Source of the DNA: Eleginops maclovinus
Lineage: Eukaryota > Chordata > Actinopteri > Perciformes > Eleginopidae
Direction of reading: 5' to 3'
DNA length: 64,000 nucleotides
NCBI RefSeq assembly: GCF_036324505.1
Contig: NC_086355.1
Location: 22,310,518 to 22,374,517, forward strand
Position numbers and translations under genes: made by a program. Every line of letters begins with the position of its first letter. The stretch's first letter is position 1. Positions 21,808 to 32,430 of the stretch are shown piece by piece. The notes under the pieces were generated by a model. That model was given only the letters and a program-made list of their open reading frames with translations. It was not told the origin of the DNA and did no database searches.

Positions 21808-23289
21808 AAAACAATAACAGACTACAAAAGGACAACGAGTGGTGCTGAGGAAGTGTCTGCATCTCTCCCAGATGAACTGAACACATTTTATGCACGCTTT
21901 GAGAAGCCCCCTGCTGTGGAGGCAGAGAAGGCCCAGGATCCCTGCTCACTGGTTTTGACCAGTGCAGATGTGTGTAAATCTCTGAAAAGGATCAACACAC
22001 ACAGGGCTCCTGGACCTGATGGCATCCATGCTCTCAAGGTGTGTGCAGTTCAGCTGGCAGATGTGTGGCAGACATGTTTTAAAGAGTTCATCATTGTCCC
22101 TGTCCCCAAAAAGACAAAACCCATCTGCCTCAATGACTACCGCCCAGTTGCACTCACCTCCATCATCATGAAGTGCTTTGAGCGGTTAGTCAAACCTTTT
22201 ATTTCCTCCTCCCTCCCTGACTCATTGGACCCCCTGCAGTTTGCCTACAGGGCAAACAGGTCCACGGATGATGCCATCTCCCTCACCCTCCACACTGCCC
22301 TCTCCCACCTGGACCGGAGGAACACTTATGTGAGAATGCTGTTCATTGACTACAGTTCAGCATTCAACACCATTGTGCCCTCCAAGCTCATCATTAAGCT
22401 CAGGGACCTCGGGCTCAACAGCGCCCTCTGTGACTGGATCCTGAGCTTCCTGACGGGCAGATCCCAGGCAGTACGGATGGGGAACATCACATCCTCCACC
22501 TTGACCCTCAACACCGGAGCCCCTCAGGGTTGTGTGCTCAGCCCTCTCCTCTACTCCCTATTCACGCACGACTGCGTGGCCACACACAGCTCCAACACCA
22601 TCATCAAGTTTGCTGACGACACGACCGTCATCGGCCTGATCACAGACGGCGACGAGACGGCGTACAGAGAGGAGGTCAGAGCCCTGACATCTTGGTGCCA
22701 GGACAACAACCTCCATCTCAACGTCAGCAAAACAAAGGAGCTGATTGTGGACTACAGGAAGAGGCAGAGAGAGGCACACACACCCATCACCATCGACGGG
22801 ACTCCTGTGGAGAGAGTCAGCAGCTTCAGGTTCCTCGGGGTAAACATCAGTGAGGACCTGACATGGACACATCACACCAGGGTCATATCCAAGACGGCTC
22901 GACAGCGACTCTTCTTCCTCCGCAGGCTGCGGAAGTTCAAAATGGACTCCAGGATACTCTGCAACTTCTACAGGTGCACCATCGAGAGTATCCTGACTGG
23001 CTGCATCAGCGCCTAGTATGGCAGTTGCACCGCCCTCAACCGTAAGACTCTACAGAGGGTGGTGAAAACTGCTCAGCACATCACCAGGACAGAGCTGCCA
23101 TCCATGGAGGACCTCTACACCCAGCGGTGTAGGAAGAAGGCTGGTAGGATAATAAAGGACCCCCATCACCCCAGCAACAATCTGTTCTGTCTGCTGCCGT
23201 CTGGCAGACGGTACCGCAGCATCCGGACCAAGACCACCAGACTCAGGGACAGTTTTATACCACAGGCTATAAGACTGCTGAACTCCTGA
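21808..23289 (+). pseudogene. LINE reverse transcriptase with one nonsense codon
   Basis: The frame carries RT motifs in order: APGPDGIHA, LNDYRPVALTSIIMKCFERL, DPLQFAYRANRSTDDAI, MLFIDYSSAFNTI (catalytic Asp), GAPQGCVLSPLLYS, IKFADDTTVIG (FADD active site) and FRFLGVNISEDLTWTHH. An in-frame TAG at 23014-23016 interrupts it, and the frame then continues open to the natural stop at 23287-23289. About 20 residues seem to be missing between QLADVWQTCF and the IVPVPKK segment compared with relatives, which suggests an internal deletion. L2 or a close sister clade is the best guess. Confidence 0.85.
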
Positions 23290-23323
23290 GCTGTGTGAAT
23301 GTCTACTCACATCTGTTTATAGT

Positions 23324-23329
<6 letters not shown>

Positions 23330-23371
<42 letters not shown>
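23330..23371. repeat. (TA)n microsatellite in the LINE 3' UTR
   Basis: About 21 units of TA. A similar TA run lies near the 3' end of the second LINE copy (51329-51370). Confidence 0.9.
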
Positions 23372-23375
<4 letters not shown>

Positions 23376-23580
23376 CACATCTGCCATACATATCTGTTTA
23401 TAGTACACACATATCTATATATTATACATATTATTCTTGTCAAATTTTTGCATTATTTTATTTATCTTATTTGCACTGTGTATGTTGAGTTGTTGGAGGA
23501 GCATGGGATATAAGATTTTCATTGCCAACATATGCGCTGTATCTGCTGTGCATATAACACATAAAACTTTTGAACCTTTG

Positions 23581-24249
23581 ACTACATTTTCATGACTATT
23601 TTGTATAAGAATACAAAAAGCTAACAAAAGCAGAACATTTTTCTATTTAGTCAATATGGCTCATTTTGTTGTCCTTACCACCAGCTAGCTAGTTCTGATG
23701 CCTAGTATTTCCTTGTTGAGTGTTTGAAAAACTAAATGATAAAGAATGGTATTGTTTTGTTGCGTTTAGGCATGCAAAATAAATCTGCCCAGACTAAAAG
23801 TATGTCATCATTCTTCAGAAATTCTTATTTCCTGATAACATCACACTGTCTGTCAAACACTCAACACCCATGACAAAAGATTTCCAAACCAACGCATTGG
23901 GTTACACAATTTGTGTTTGTTAGGGTCAGACTGATTGAGGGCAGTTTGCAGTTTATTCCATTGGATGGTACTTCTAATTTAAAGGAGAGAAAATATGTGA
24001 GGTAATTTGAGGCTTTACCATAACATTCCATGGCCCTTTCATTTTAATTGATAGGTTGTCCATCGAACCGTGAGACAGAATGAACACGTTGTCTTTTGTG
24101 ATAAAGTGTAGTGCACTTCAGCTGGTATTGCTATTGTGTGGCTACTTGTGATTCACTCATACACAGTGTACTCTTCCAAAACAAGTATTAGCTGATAAGA
24201 GTTCAGGCACCGCCCCAACCTGATGGACCTCTTACGTTTCATGTTTCAC
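23581..24249. other. Intergenic, nothing recognised
   Basis: AT-rich single-copy-looking sequence with no coding potential, up to the promoter of the first His-Gly-rich gene. Confidence 0.5.
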
Positions 24250-24305
24250 GACATTTAAAAGAAACAGCCCACAGCACTGGCTGAGGATCTGTTACCCAGC
24301 ACACA
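24250..24305 (+). promoter_or_regulatory. Core promoter and non-coding exon 1 of hgr-1
   Basis: A TATA-like tttaaaag (about 24254-24261) precedes a short non-coding exon ending cacaca|gtaag at 24305/24306. The same TATA-to-donor spacing and exon end are seen in the two paralogues at 33916-33966 and 41916-41975. The transcription start is inferred, not seen. Confidence 0.55.
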
Positions 24306-24509
24306 GTAAGTGGACCTTTTCTGATTTTCCTGACCATTCATGCATATCTAAATATACACAGAAAATATGTGCAAATTGTGGTGTTTTGAGTTACCTTGAA
24401 TTGTCACACCTCGACACGCTTTACAGTGGCAATTGCATTTGAATCTCAGGCGTGTGATTTTAATTTGGTGTGTAATCTTTTATCTTTTTGCACAAGGGAT
24501 CTGTGGAAA

Positions 24510-26522
24510 ATGCCTGGACGCCCCGGTAAATAACTGTTGAAGTTCATCCTCTACTCTTTGTTACAAATGCATTGAATGTGCATCACATTTACTAAATGTT
24601 GACTAATGACTTTAAAAACAGGGGGACACTGTGGAGGAGGAGGACATGGACATGGACATGGTGGTCACGGCCAGGTTGGATGCCATGGAGGGAAGCGCAG
24701 GTGTAGGCCAAAGCGTGGACGCAAGCATATGAAATGTCACAAGAAGGGAAAGGAATGTCACGGGGTAAGAATCAACTGTGCAGATTATTCAACAGAAAGT
24801 GATTTTTGTTCAGTATTCAGAGAAACAGGATCAAAGATGTTTGTGTAATCCAATTTAATGAAAGCAGGAATTATTTAGTAATTGTGTTAGAATTGATTGC
24901 CATTAACAGGAAATTAACATTACAAATCACCTAGAGATGTGGCTTCACTTGACATAAAAACTACAAAAATACAATGGGCTCACATTTCAAAACAGTAAAA
25001 TCCATACTCAGGTATCAATAACTCATATCTATCCCTTTATAACAACAGGCAGTCACGTGTTTCTTGAGGTAAACATCCACATCCGCAGCATAGAAAATAT
25101 TTGCTGAATTGAGAACACATATGCAGGATTTACTTAAAGAAAACACTGCAAATAAAAAACGCAGCTCAAAACACAGAAAGGGTGATTTGTTTCGGGCCGG
25201 TGTAACACGTTTGCTGTTCTCGGCCTTAGAGTCTTCCACTGAAAACAAATGTGTGTCCATGCAGATGTGTTCTTTCCCGTTTTTCCAAAAATAAGTTTCT
25301 AAATGTGTATGTTTTCGGACAAAACGGACACACTTGGAGTGTTTAATTAGTATGCAGTGTTCTCAACGCTTTTTGGAAATATGGGCTTTTTTTCCTTTTT
25401 GTTTTTACTGCTGCAGGCTGTTGAAAAATAAAAAGAAGGTTTTTTATCGCTTGGTTTGCTTTTAATAACATCCAGTCTGTAATGTTTGTGATATAGTGTC
25501 TAACTTGTAGATATCTTCTGTATATAGATCACTCCTGGTTTGTCAACACAATGAAAGTGAGCCTTTAAATGCAGCAGTAGGAGAGGGTATGGAAGTCCTC
25601 AGTGGCAAAAGAGACAGAAATCTCAGTTATCAAAGTCTAAGTCTGATCTCAATTTTTCTCTCATTTGTTTGTGTTACTGATATTACATAACTTGTTAACC
25701 CACAGTATACTTCTGTTTCAAGTGCATGCAGAAATTGTCCTTGTAAAAATAAAAATAACAGAAGATAACAATATAAAGTCATTAAGAAGTCTTGAACATG
25801 TTAAAGGGAATAATACTTCCCCACCAACACATGACAGGTGGATACAGGAACTTTTACAATGAATTCAACTTGAGAAGCTAAGACTCTCACTAAAAGGATC
25901 TCTGAAACCCTTCCACAAGACCTGGAGCCCTTTACTAATGTGTATCAATGACCTCCCTATGACTCGCTGCTTGAATTGTTGATTGGATTATTTGGTTTGT
26001 TTCCTGTTTCTCCTGCTGCAGTCCTCCAGCAGCTCCTGCAGCAGCAGCGACTCTGACAATGGTGGTCATGGTCATGGACATGGACATGGACATGGACATG
26101 GTGGTCATGGACATGGACATGGACAAGGTGGGCATGGCCATGGACACGGACAGGGTGGATGCCATGGAGGGAAGCGCAGGCGCAGGCCAAAGCGTGGACG
26201 CAAGCATATCAAATGTCACAAGAAGGGAAAGGAATGTCACGGGGTAAGAATCAACAGTGCAGTCTATTCAACAGAAAGTGATTTTTTTTCAGAATTCAGA
26301 GAAACAGGATCAAAGATGTTTGTGTAATCCAATTTAATGAAAGCTGGAATGATATAGTAGATTATTAATGTTAGAACTGATTGCCATAAACTTAAAGAAA
26401 TTAACATTACAAATCACCTACAGATTTGGCTTCACTTGACATAAAAACTACAAAAAGTTGTTGGTTTTCTTCCTGTTTCTCAGTCCTCCAGCAGCTCCTG
26501 CAGCAGCAGCGACTCTGACTAA
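24510..26522 (+). CDS. His-Gly-rich protein hgr-1 (4 coding exons, about 139 aa)
   Basis: Coding exons: 24510-24525 (MPGRP plus one base), 24622-24764, 26022-26243 and 26484-26522. All junctions are GT-AG and in phase (phase 1, then 0, 0). The product has two GHGHGHGG-type stretches, each followed by a basic block (KRGRKH...KCHKKGKECHG) and then a Ser/Asp tail (SSSSSCSSSDSD). The middle exon (26022-26243) is a fusion: it starts with the tail and runs straight into a second GHG repeat. There is no signal peptide, so a cytosolic or nuclear protein is expected. Repeated His with Cys suggests Zn/Cu/Ni binding (inference). An alternative is two neighbouring genes, since 25563-25590 resembles the family promoter. 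AATAAA lies at 26674. I do not recognise a named family. Confidence 0.65.
24640..24969. repeat. Segmental duplicate, copy 1 (exon plus intron of hgr-1)
   Basis: From the His-Gly exon into the following intron this matches 26119-26456 closely, for example gtaagaatcaac then cagaaagtgattttt and cttcacttgacataaaaac, with small indels. The offset is about 1480 bp. Confidence 0.85.
24970..26021. other. Intron of hgr-1, possible relic promoter
   Basis: No gene in frame. At 25563-25590 the sequence cctttaaatgcagcagtagg resembles the TATA plus cagcagcagg start of the paralogues, so it may be a relic promoter of a fused second gene copy. Confidence 0.35.
26119..26456. repeat. Segmental duplicate, copy 2 (exon plus intron of hgr-1)
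   Basis: Partner of 24640-24969. It includes the basic block of the second His-Gly exon and about 210 bp of the intron after it. Confidence 0.85.
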
Positions 26523-27640
26523 ATGAACGTTCCTGGGCAGGGGAAAAACAACTTACCACCTGCAAATGTTGAGTTTCTTATACCCATAAGCATTTAAATT
26601 CATGTCACACAAATGTCAACAAGCTTTTGTGGAATATGACTTGTTCACTGATTGTAAGGCTTTTATAAAACATAATAAAAGTGAAATTTGAGCTTGGAAT
26701 TCTCAGATCTTTTCTTTTTAGACACGTCACTGTATTTCTGTTAACCTGTTGATTTGATAAGCTAAAATAGCTAACGGATTTTCAGAATATTGCAGAAAGA
26801 TCTGTGGCAAACAAACGTTTATGATACTTCAACTTGTTATATAGCAGGGTAATCACATATTAACACGATGATTTTTCAAAGCAAAAATGCAATCGACATA
26901 AGTTAAAAGTAAGCGTTAGCCATACAAAACTACATCAGTCACATGGCTGCGCATCACCACCGCTAAAGGCGCTATTGTTTGGTGTGATGATGTTTAGTGT
27001 CTCATTTGATCATGACACATTGAAGCATCAGACATTCAGCCATATTATTCATTATATTATATTATATAACTATGGACGTATTTTATGTCAAAAAAACTAA
27101 ATGTGTAAATGTCGTAAGCTTGTGTTAACCACAGATTTTATATCTGGCCTCTAACCAAAAAATTGACGTTAAGACGAGGGAAACAGAAGTGAAATGCTGA
27201 CTCATTTCCAGCTTTCGGAGGGGCCATATTGGGTAGATTTTTAGGTTGCATATTTGTAGATGGTATGTGTTTGTATATTTGTATTTATGTCCCCATGCTT
27301 TAATGTCCCCGGAGTGTGTCGGAGAGAAAGTCCCTGAAGGCTTTGCAGACCATTTACATGCACAACAAACTATATAACACACTACAGGAAAGGGGAAACC
27401 CTAAAAAAGCATGATAGGGCCTCTTTAATACTCATTCATGGAACACTTGCATGTATGGCGTTTAAAAAAGAGGACTTAATGTCAAGTCTCCCACACAGGA
27501 TCAAATGAATGAACTCAGTTAAGTCTCAGGAGATCGGGTTACAAAATATTAAGTGTGCTGTATTTCTCCACAACTCCCTCACAAACAAAGTTTGGGGAGT
27601 GGAGCTCTGCCCCTTATGATGGACATGGATTCTTTTAGGT
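26523..27640. other. hgr-1 3' UTR and intergenic region
   Basis: AATAAA at 26674-26679 is a good polyadenylation signal for hgr-1. From about 27250 to 27428 lies the right half of a MITE (see that entry). The rest shows nothing recognisable. Confidence 0.5.
27250..27428. mobile_element. Fragment of TTAA-flanked MITE
   Basis: It shares tatttgtatttatgtcc, ccatgctttaatgt, tatataacac, ctacagg and the end gggcctctttaa with the fuller copy at 54489-54934. The right end is TTAA at 27425-27428. The left part is missing or replaced. Confidence 0.6.
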
Positions 27641-27647
27641 GTGGTTT

Positions 27648-27704
27648 GAAATAAAGGCAGAGCCAGCGTACTGCGATCACTGTGGATCTGCGCTCCAGCT
27701 CAAG
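27648..27704 (+). promoter_or_regulatory. Core promoter and non-coding exon 1 of hgr-2
   Basis: TATA-like gaaataaagg (27649-27658) is followed by a short exon ending tcaag|gtaag at 27704/27705. The layout is the same as in the other family members. Confidence 0.5.
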
Positions 27705-27714
27705 GTAAGCTGAG

Positions 27715-28115
27715 TTCATTTACTCACTTAAGTTCTATTGTGACATTATTGTACTTTAACTCGAGTATTTCCATGTAATGCTACCTAATACTTTTATTTT
27801 AGTACAATTCAGAGGCAAATCTCGTACTTGTACTACATTACATTTATTAAACACACATACACATTACATATAAGAACACATGATATGCCTTTCTGATGAT
27901 GCAGTACATCACTAACCCTGTAGTTTACAAAGTATCTAACGTTGGCTCCACAATGACACTACATGTTCTACTTGTTAGTGTTACACAAATACTGAGTACT
28001 ATTACTTTGGATACTTTAAATGTATTTAATTAAAAAATACTTCTGTTCTACTTTGACTTAAGTAACATTTTAAACTCAGAACTTTAACTAAATGGATCTG
28101 AGTACTTTTTCACAA
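27715..28115 (-). repeat. Interspersed repeat of the 'aagtactc' family, fragment
   Basis: Contains cgagtatttcc, cttgtactac, ctttgacttaagtaa and tctgagtactttttc, the reverse complement of words in the repeats at 47345-47960 and 63430-63655. It is a common fish interspersed repeat of uncertain class, sitting in intron 1 of hgr-2. Confidence 0.55.
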
Positions 28116-28325
28116 CTGCAACGAGGACCATGGAGTGTATGCTTACATGTTTTGCCTTTGTTAACTGCTGAACATTATTTCATGATCAGTTGCTTTCTTT
28201 CCACTCTTTATTGCATTTGAGATGTTCATCCCCTTACACCTGCATTTCATGGAAATAGTTTGTGAAGTTAAAAAATAATTTATGTGTCTTTCTTCAGTTA
28301 CAGCGTTTTAAACTGGAATTTCAAG

Positions 28326-29777
28326 ATGTACTGGAATAAGGAAGGTAAGCAACTGTCTCTTAGTATACAAGCTGACATACAAGCTGAATCAAAAAATAAT
28401 CCACCTCGTTTTGTCTTACTAGGATGTCCTCCTAAGCCCATGCCAGGCATTGCACCACCCGGACCCTACCCTACCCAGTGTCCAACAGGCATAGCACCAG
28501 CCGGACCCTACCCTACCCAGTGTCCAACAGGCATAGCACCAGCCGGATCCTACCCTCCCCAGTGTCCAACAGGCATAGCACCACCCAGACCCTACCCTCC
28601 CCAGTGTCCAACAGGCATAGCACCACCCGGACCCTACCCTCCTCAGTGTCCAACAGGCATAGCACCACCCGGACCCTACCCTCCCCTGTGTCCAACAGGC
28701 ATAGGACCACCTGTACCCTACCCTACTCAACCCTTTGGGCCTCCTGCACACTATCCTTTGGCTCCACCTAGTGGAGGGTGTGGACATAGCTGTGGCCCTG
28801 GACATGGACATAGTCATGATCATGGACATAATCATGATCATGGACATTGTCGTGACCATAGTCCTGGTCGAGGTCGTGGACGCGGTCATGGGCATGGCCA
28901 CGATCACGGTCATGGTCATGGTCATGGTCATGGTCATGGTCATGGTCATGGTCATGGCCACAAACACAAGCATGGTCACAAGAAAGGAAAGAAGGGTCAT
29001 GGGGTAAGATCCAGTTTTATTGAATCATGCAAAGTGAATTTAACGGAGACTCAAGTGTACCAAATGTTAGTTAAAGGGAAATAAAAAAACAACAACATGA
29101 ATGGAAAGATTCTTCAATTATGAGTTCTCAGTTTACTGGGTACAAGAAGCCTAAACGTTTTGGTTCTATTACAACCGTTCTGCACAAATCCTACCTTAAT
29201 GGAGGTTTAATGTGACTCTGTTTGAGGGAGGGGTCTTCTTTAAAAGTATCCTCCCTTGAATATATAAGTTTTCCACCTTGATTTTGATTGGATTCCTTGT
29301 AGACTTTCTTACAAGATGTCAGTCTAAAGTTTCAACCGCTAAATTGAGCATTTAAATGCAACAAATAGGGTTTCAGTTATCTAATGTTTAGGAAGCCCTT
29401 AGTTAGACTTAATAAGAGATTATCCAATCTGTATATTTAAATTAACAATAGATCAAACAAATATGTGTAAAATCTTACAGCTCTCTTTACCTCTACAGAG
29501 AAACTGTTGGCTTGCTATTCAAGTTTGTGTGGCCCAAACAGAAAACACAAATAGAAAAACGGAAAGAACTTATTGAACAGAAGGTCCTTTAAAAAAGGGA
29601 TTCCTAAATCTAGAAACATACTCATCATTTGAAAACACACTATAAACTATACTAATTAATTTACTTTACACAACTTTAACTATTTCATTGCACTATCATT
29701 GTTTGTATCATTCATTGTCATTCTAAATTAAATGACAATGTTTCCTGATGTAGTCCTCAGGCAGCGACTCCGACTAG
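28326..29777 (+). CDS. Pro-rich/His-Gly-rich protein hgr-2 (3 coding exons, about 207 aa)
   Basis: Coding exons: 28326-28344 (MYWNKE plus one base), 28423-29003 and 29754-29777, with the same splice phases as its paralogues. The big exon begins with about six copies of a 14-residue PYPPQCPTGIAPPG-type repeat, each with one Cys, then a short linker. A long HGHG region follows with HDHGHNHDHGH and a GRGRGRG patch, then GHKHKHGHKKGKKGHG. The last exon gives SSGSDSD, a shortened form of the family tail. The conserved Cys of the basic block is lost (KKGHG instead of KxCHG). AATAAA lies at 30038. There is no signal peptide. Function is unknown; metal binding is inferred from composition. Confidence 0.72.
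28456..28720 (+). repeat. 42-bp coding minisatellite in hgr-2
   Basis: About six tandem 42-bp units (14 codons) based on ccagtgtccaacaggcatag, in frame throughout, with substitutions such as GPY to RPY or SY. Confidence 0.92.
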
Positions 29778-30540
29778 AGGAAGACCAAGAAGAAACAGCT
29801 GGAAACCTTCATCCTGCTACCTGAAGCCCGCGGGTGTGCAGAACTTCATGGGGTGTCGCAAGGCCTTTTACATTTTAAAAGTTGTAAGAAAATTAATAGA
29901 AAATGTGATTACTTGGCCTATATCTCGGAATTGAATCCTTATTTTGGAAAGGTTAAAGAATAGTGTAGAGTTTGGATTATTTTTTAAGATGTAAAGTTTC
30001 TTTTTAATTCTGAATTTGTGAAAAAAGGACCATGTTAAATAAAAAAAGGAAAACATTATCAAGACATAGAATTGTGTTCATAGTTCCTGAAAATTACAGG
30101 AACTCTCTGATCTCTGATGCAAGAAACAATCTGCTCCAAATCCATCCAACACACATTTCACAATAACATCCAGCAGTTATTGCATTCATAGTTTTGTTAC
30201 AGGTTACAAGTTGTTTGTACTGTTGAATATTGTGCAATATTAATCAAGGTTGTGATTGTACTGAATGATAGAAAGGGTGTCCTTAAGAAAGGCTATGTAC
30301 CTCTGCCTTAAACACTGCATACTAATGATCACTAGTAACGGTTTATTTGACTGCTTACATCTCAATGAATATTCAGGGTTTCAAATCTTAGGCTCACTTT
30401 AGAAGCCAATAAAGGCATGTGGAAAAAACATCTGGTTATCTTTTTCTGATCTATATCTTGTTTTTCTCTATGAATTAATAACAGGCGAGGACACAGAATT
30501 TAATTTCATTAGACTGTCCAATATTTAATTTGACATTATA
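29778..30540. other. hgr-2 3' UTR and intergenic
   Basis: AATAAA at 30038-30043 is the probable polyadenylation signal of hgr-2. Beyond it I see AT-rich sequence without genes. Confidence 0.5.
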
Positions 30541-30687
30541 TCATATTTCATTTCTGTGTATATAGACTCTTTTTGCACTATTTTTATTTTATTTGGATTT
30601 ACTTGCACATCTTGCAACATTGTCTTGCACAATTTTATTTCTATGTTGTTATTTCTTTCATAATTTGTATTTGTTTTATGTCCTATA

Positions 30688-32337
30688 CAGTGGTATGCAA
30701 AAGTTTGGGCACCCCTTAGGAAAACCACTGCATCAGTTTGTCACTTGCTGAGCTTTTGAAGCAGCAACTTCATTTTAACATATGTTATACCTTATGGTAA
30801 CAGAAACATCTCAGTAGTGAAATAACTTTTATTGGTCAAACAGAAACATGTTTATGTGCATTCAAACAAAAATAGGCATGTGCATAAATTTGGGCACCCC
30901 TAAGAAATAATTCCATTAATATTTAGTATTGCCTCCTTTTGCTGCCATAACGGCCTGTAGACGCCTCCTGTAGCCACAGACAAGTCCCTTAAGCCTGGCA
31001 GGTGGTATTTTGGCCCATTCTTCCACACAAAACGTCTCCAGTTCAGTCAGGTTTCTTGGCCTCCGTGCATGGACAGCCTTCTTCAAATAAATCCATACAT
31101 TTTCAATGATGTTAAGGTCTGGGGACTGGGATGGCCATTCCAGAACATTGTACCTGTGCTTCTGCATGAATTCCTTGGTGGATTTTGATCGGTGCTTAGG
31201 ATCATTGTCCTGCTGAAAAATCCAACCCCGGCGTAGCTTCAACTTTGTGACTGACTCTAGAACATTCTTGTCAAGAATCTCCTGGTACTGTAAGGAATTC
31301 ATGTGGCCCTCAACTTTAACAAGTTTTCCAGTACCTGTGCTAGCCACACAGCCCCATAACATGATAGATCCTCCACCAAATTTTACAGTGGGCAACAAGT
31401 TCTTTTCATTGAATGCAGTGTGTTTTTTTCGCCATGCATACCTGTTCATGTTATGACCAAATAACTCAATCTTGGTCTCATCTGACCACAGTATTTTGTT
31501 CCAAAATGCTTCTGGCTTGTCCAGATGTGCTTTTGCATACCTCATGCGACTCTTCTTGTGATTAACACTCAGGAAAGGCTTTTTGCACATCACCCTTCCA
31601 ATGAGCTCTTCCTGGTGCAAAGTACGCTGGATTGTGGAACGGTGAACAACTACACCATCAGCAGCCAGATGTTGTTGTAGTTCTCTGGAGGTGGTCTGTG
31701 GCTTCTCTGTGACCATTTTCACCATCCTTCGCCTGTGCCTTTCCCCTATTTTTGTCGGCCTACCACATCTTTCCTTCACACGGACTGTTCCTGTGGCCTT
31801 CCATTTCACAACTACGTTTCTGACTGTGGAGACAGACAGTTTAAACCTGTCAGATAATTTTTTGTACCCTTCTCCTAATTTATAATGTTGGATTATCTTA
31901 GCTTTCAGGTCAGTGGAGAGTTGTTTTGAGGTCCCCATCTTGCCACTCCCTAAGAAAGAACCTAGGCCAGGCACAGCCAGCTATTACCTATGTTAAATAG
32001 CCTTTTTCATGATTGGTTCCACCTGTCTTTGTAATTGAAGGTCTAATGAGCTAATCAAAGCAATTTTGTGCAGCAACCTGTCAGCTATAAATCCGTACAG
32101 GTGTTGAAATGAATGCTATTTATAAGGGTGCCCAAACTTTTGCACATCCCATTTTTTGCATTTTATTTTATTATAATAAAACTATGTAATGCTACCCTAG
32201 GAATTTTGGTCTGGAAAACACTAAAACGTCTACATCTTTGTAGGAAAACAAATGTTGTTGCTGTGATCTTCTATTATAAAGGAAAAGCAAATTGTCATGA
32301 AATCTCAGAGGGGTGCCCAAACTTTTGCATACCACTG
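30688..32337 (-). mobile_element. Complete Tc1-like transposon, 1650 bp, IR/DR type
   Basis: The ends CAGTGGTATGCAAAAGTTTG and its reverse complement form perfect terminal repeats of 29 bp (30688-30716 and 32309-32337), flanked by TA on both sides. Related inner repeats lie at 30875-30901 and 32125-32150, about 190 bp inside each end. That is the IR/DR layout of Sleeping Beauty-type elements. The transposase frame is intact. Confidence 0.95.
30916..31938 (-). CDS. Tc1-like DD34E transposase, intact (340 aa)
   Basis: The frame is open for 352 codons, but I choose the second Met (31938, MGTSKQL), which matches the usual start and 340-residue length of the family. In order: two helix-turn-helix subdomains forming a paired-like DNA-binding region with a GRPTK hook between them (about residues 1-110), then the DDE catalytic domain with [16 protein letters not shown] and NIIENVW providing the Asp, Asp and Glu. 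A glycine-rich box (GGGSIMLWG) is present. It cuts and pastes the element at TA sites in the nucleus. There are no frameshifts or stops. Confidence 0.95.
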   Translation of the reverse strand: MGTSKQLSTDLKAKIIQHYKLGEGYKKLSDRFKLSVSTVRNVVVKWKATGTVRVKERCGRPTKIGERHRRRMVKMVTEKPQTTSRELQQHLAADGVVVHRSTIQRTLHQEELIGRVMCKKPFLSVNHKKSRMRYAKAHLDKPEAFWNKILWSDETKIELFGHNMNRYAWRKKHTAFNEKNLLPTVKFGGGSIMLWGCVASTGTGKLVKVEGHMNSLQYQEILDKNVLESVTKLKLRRGWIFQQDNDPKHRSKSTKEFMQKHRYNVLEWPSQSPDLNIIENVWIYLKKAVHARRPRNLTELETFCVEEWAKIPPARLKGLVCGYRRRLQAVMAAKGGNTKY

Positions 32338-32430
32338 TATATATTCATGTTGCATTGTTGGAGCCTAGGCTTTAGTTTTTCATTGCCATATCTACACTGT
32401 AGCTACAATAAAGCCTTTGAATTTGAATTA

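Larger units (their letters stand above)
21800..23580 (+). mobile_element. L2-like (Jockey-superclade) LINE, 5'-truncated copy
   Basis: Reverse-transcriptase sequence (21808-23289) is followed by a 3' UTR containing a (TA)n run (23330-23371) and an AT-rich tail ending near 23580. The 5' part (endonuclease and most of ORF2's N-terminus) is missing. A second, more damaged copy of the same family lies on the minus strand at about 51375-53508. Confidence 0.85.
30540..32430 (+). mobile_element. LINE 3' tail, interrupted by a Tc1 element
   Basis: 30540-30687 (tgcactatttttatt, cttgcacatcttgc) continues at 32338-32430 (ttcattgccatat, ctgtagctacaataaagcc, then gaatttgaatt). This is a typical 3' end of an L2/Rex-like LINE or its dependent SINE. 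The Tc1 element sits exactly between them with its TA duplication. Confidence 0.6.

Noticed and set aside
23330..23371. Simple repeats as CRISPR or other arrays
   Set aside because: No repeat in the window has a direct-repeat and unique-spacer pattern. All are plain micro- or minisatellites.
28419..29000. Minus-strand frame opposite hgr-2 (MTMTMT and repeated CWTLGRVGSGW)
   Set aside because: It is the shadow of the in-frame repeats of hgr-2. It has no splice or promoter context.
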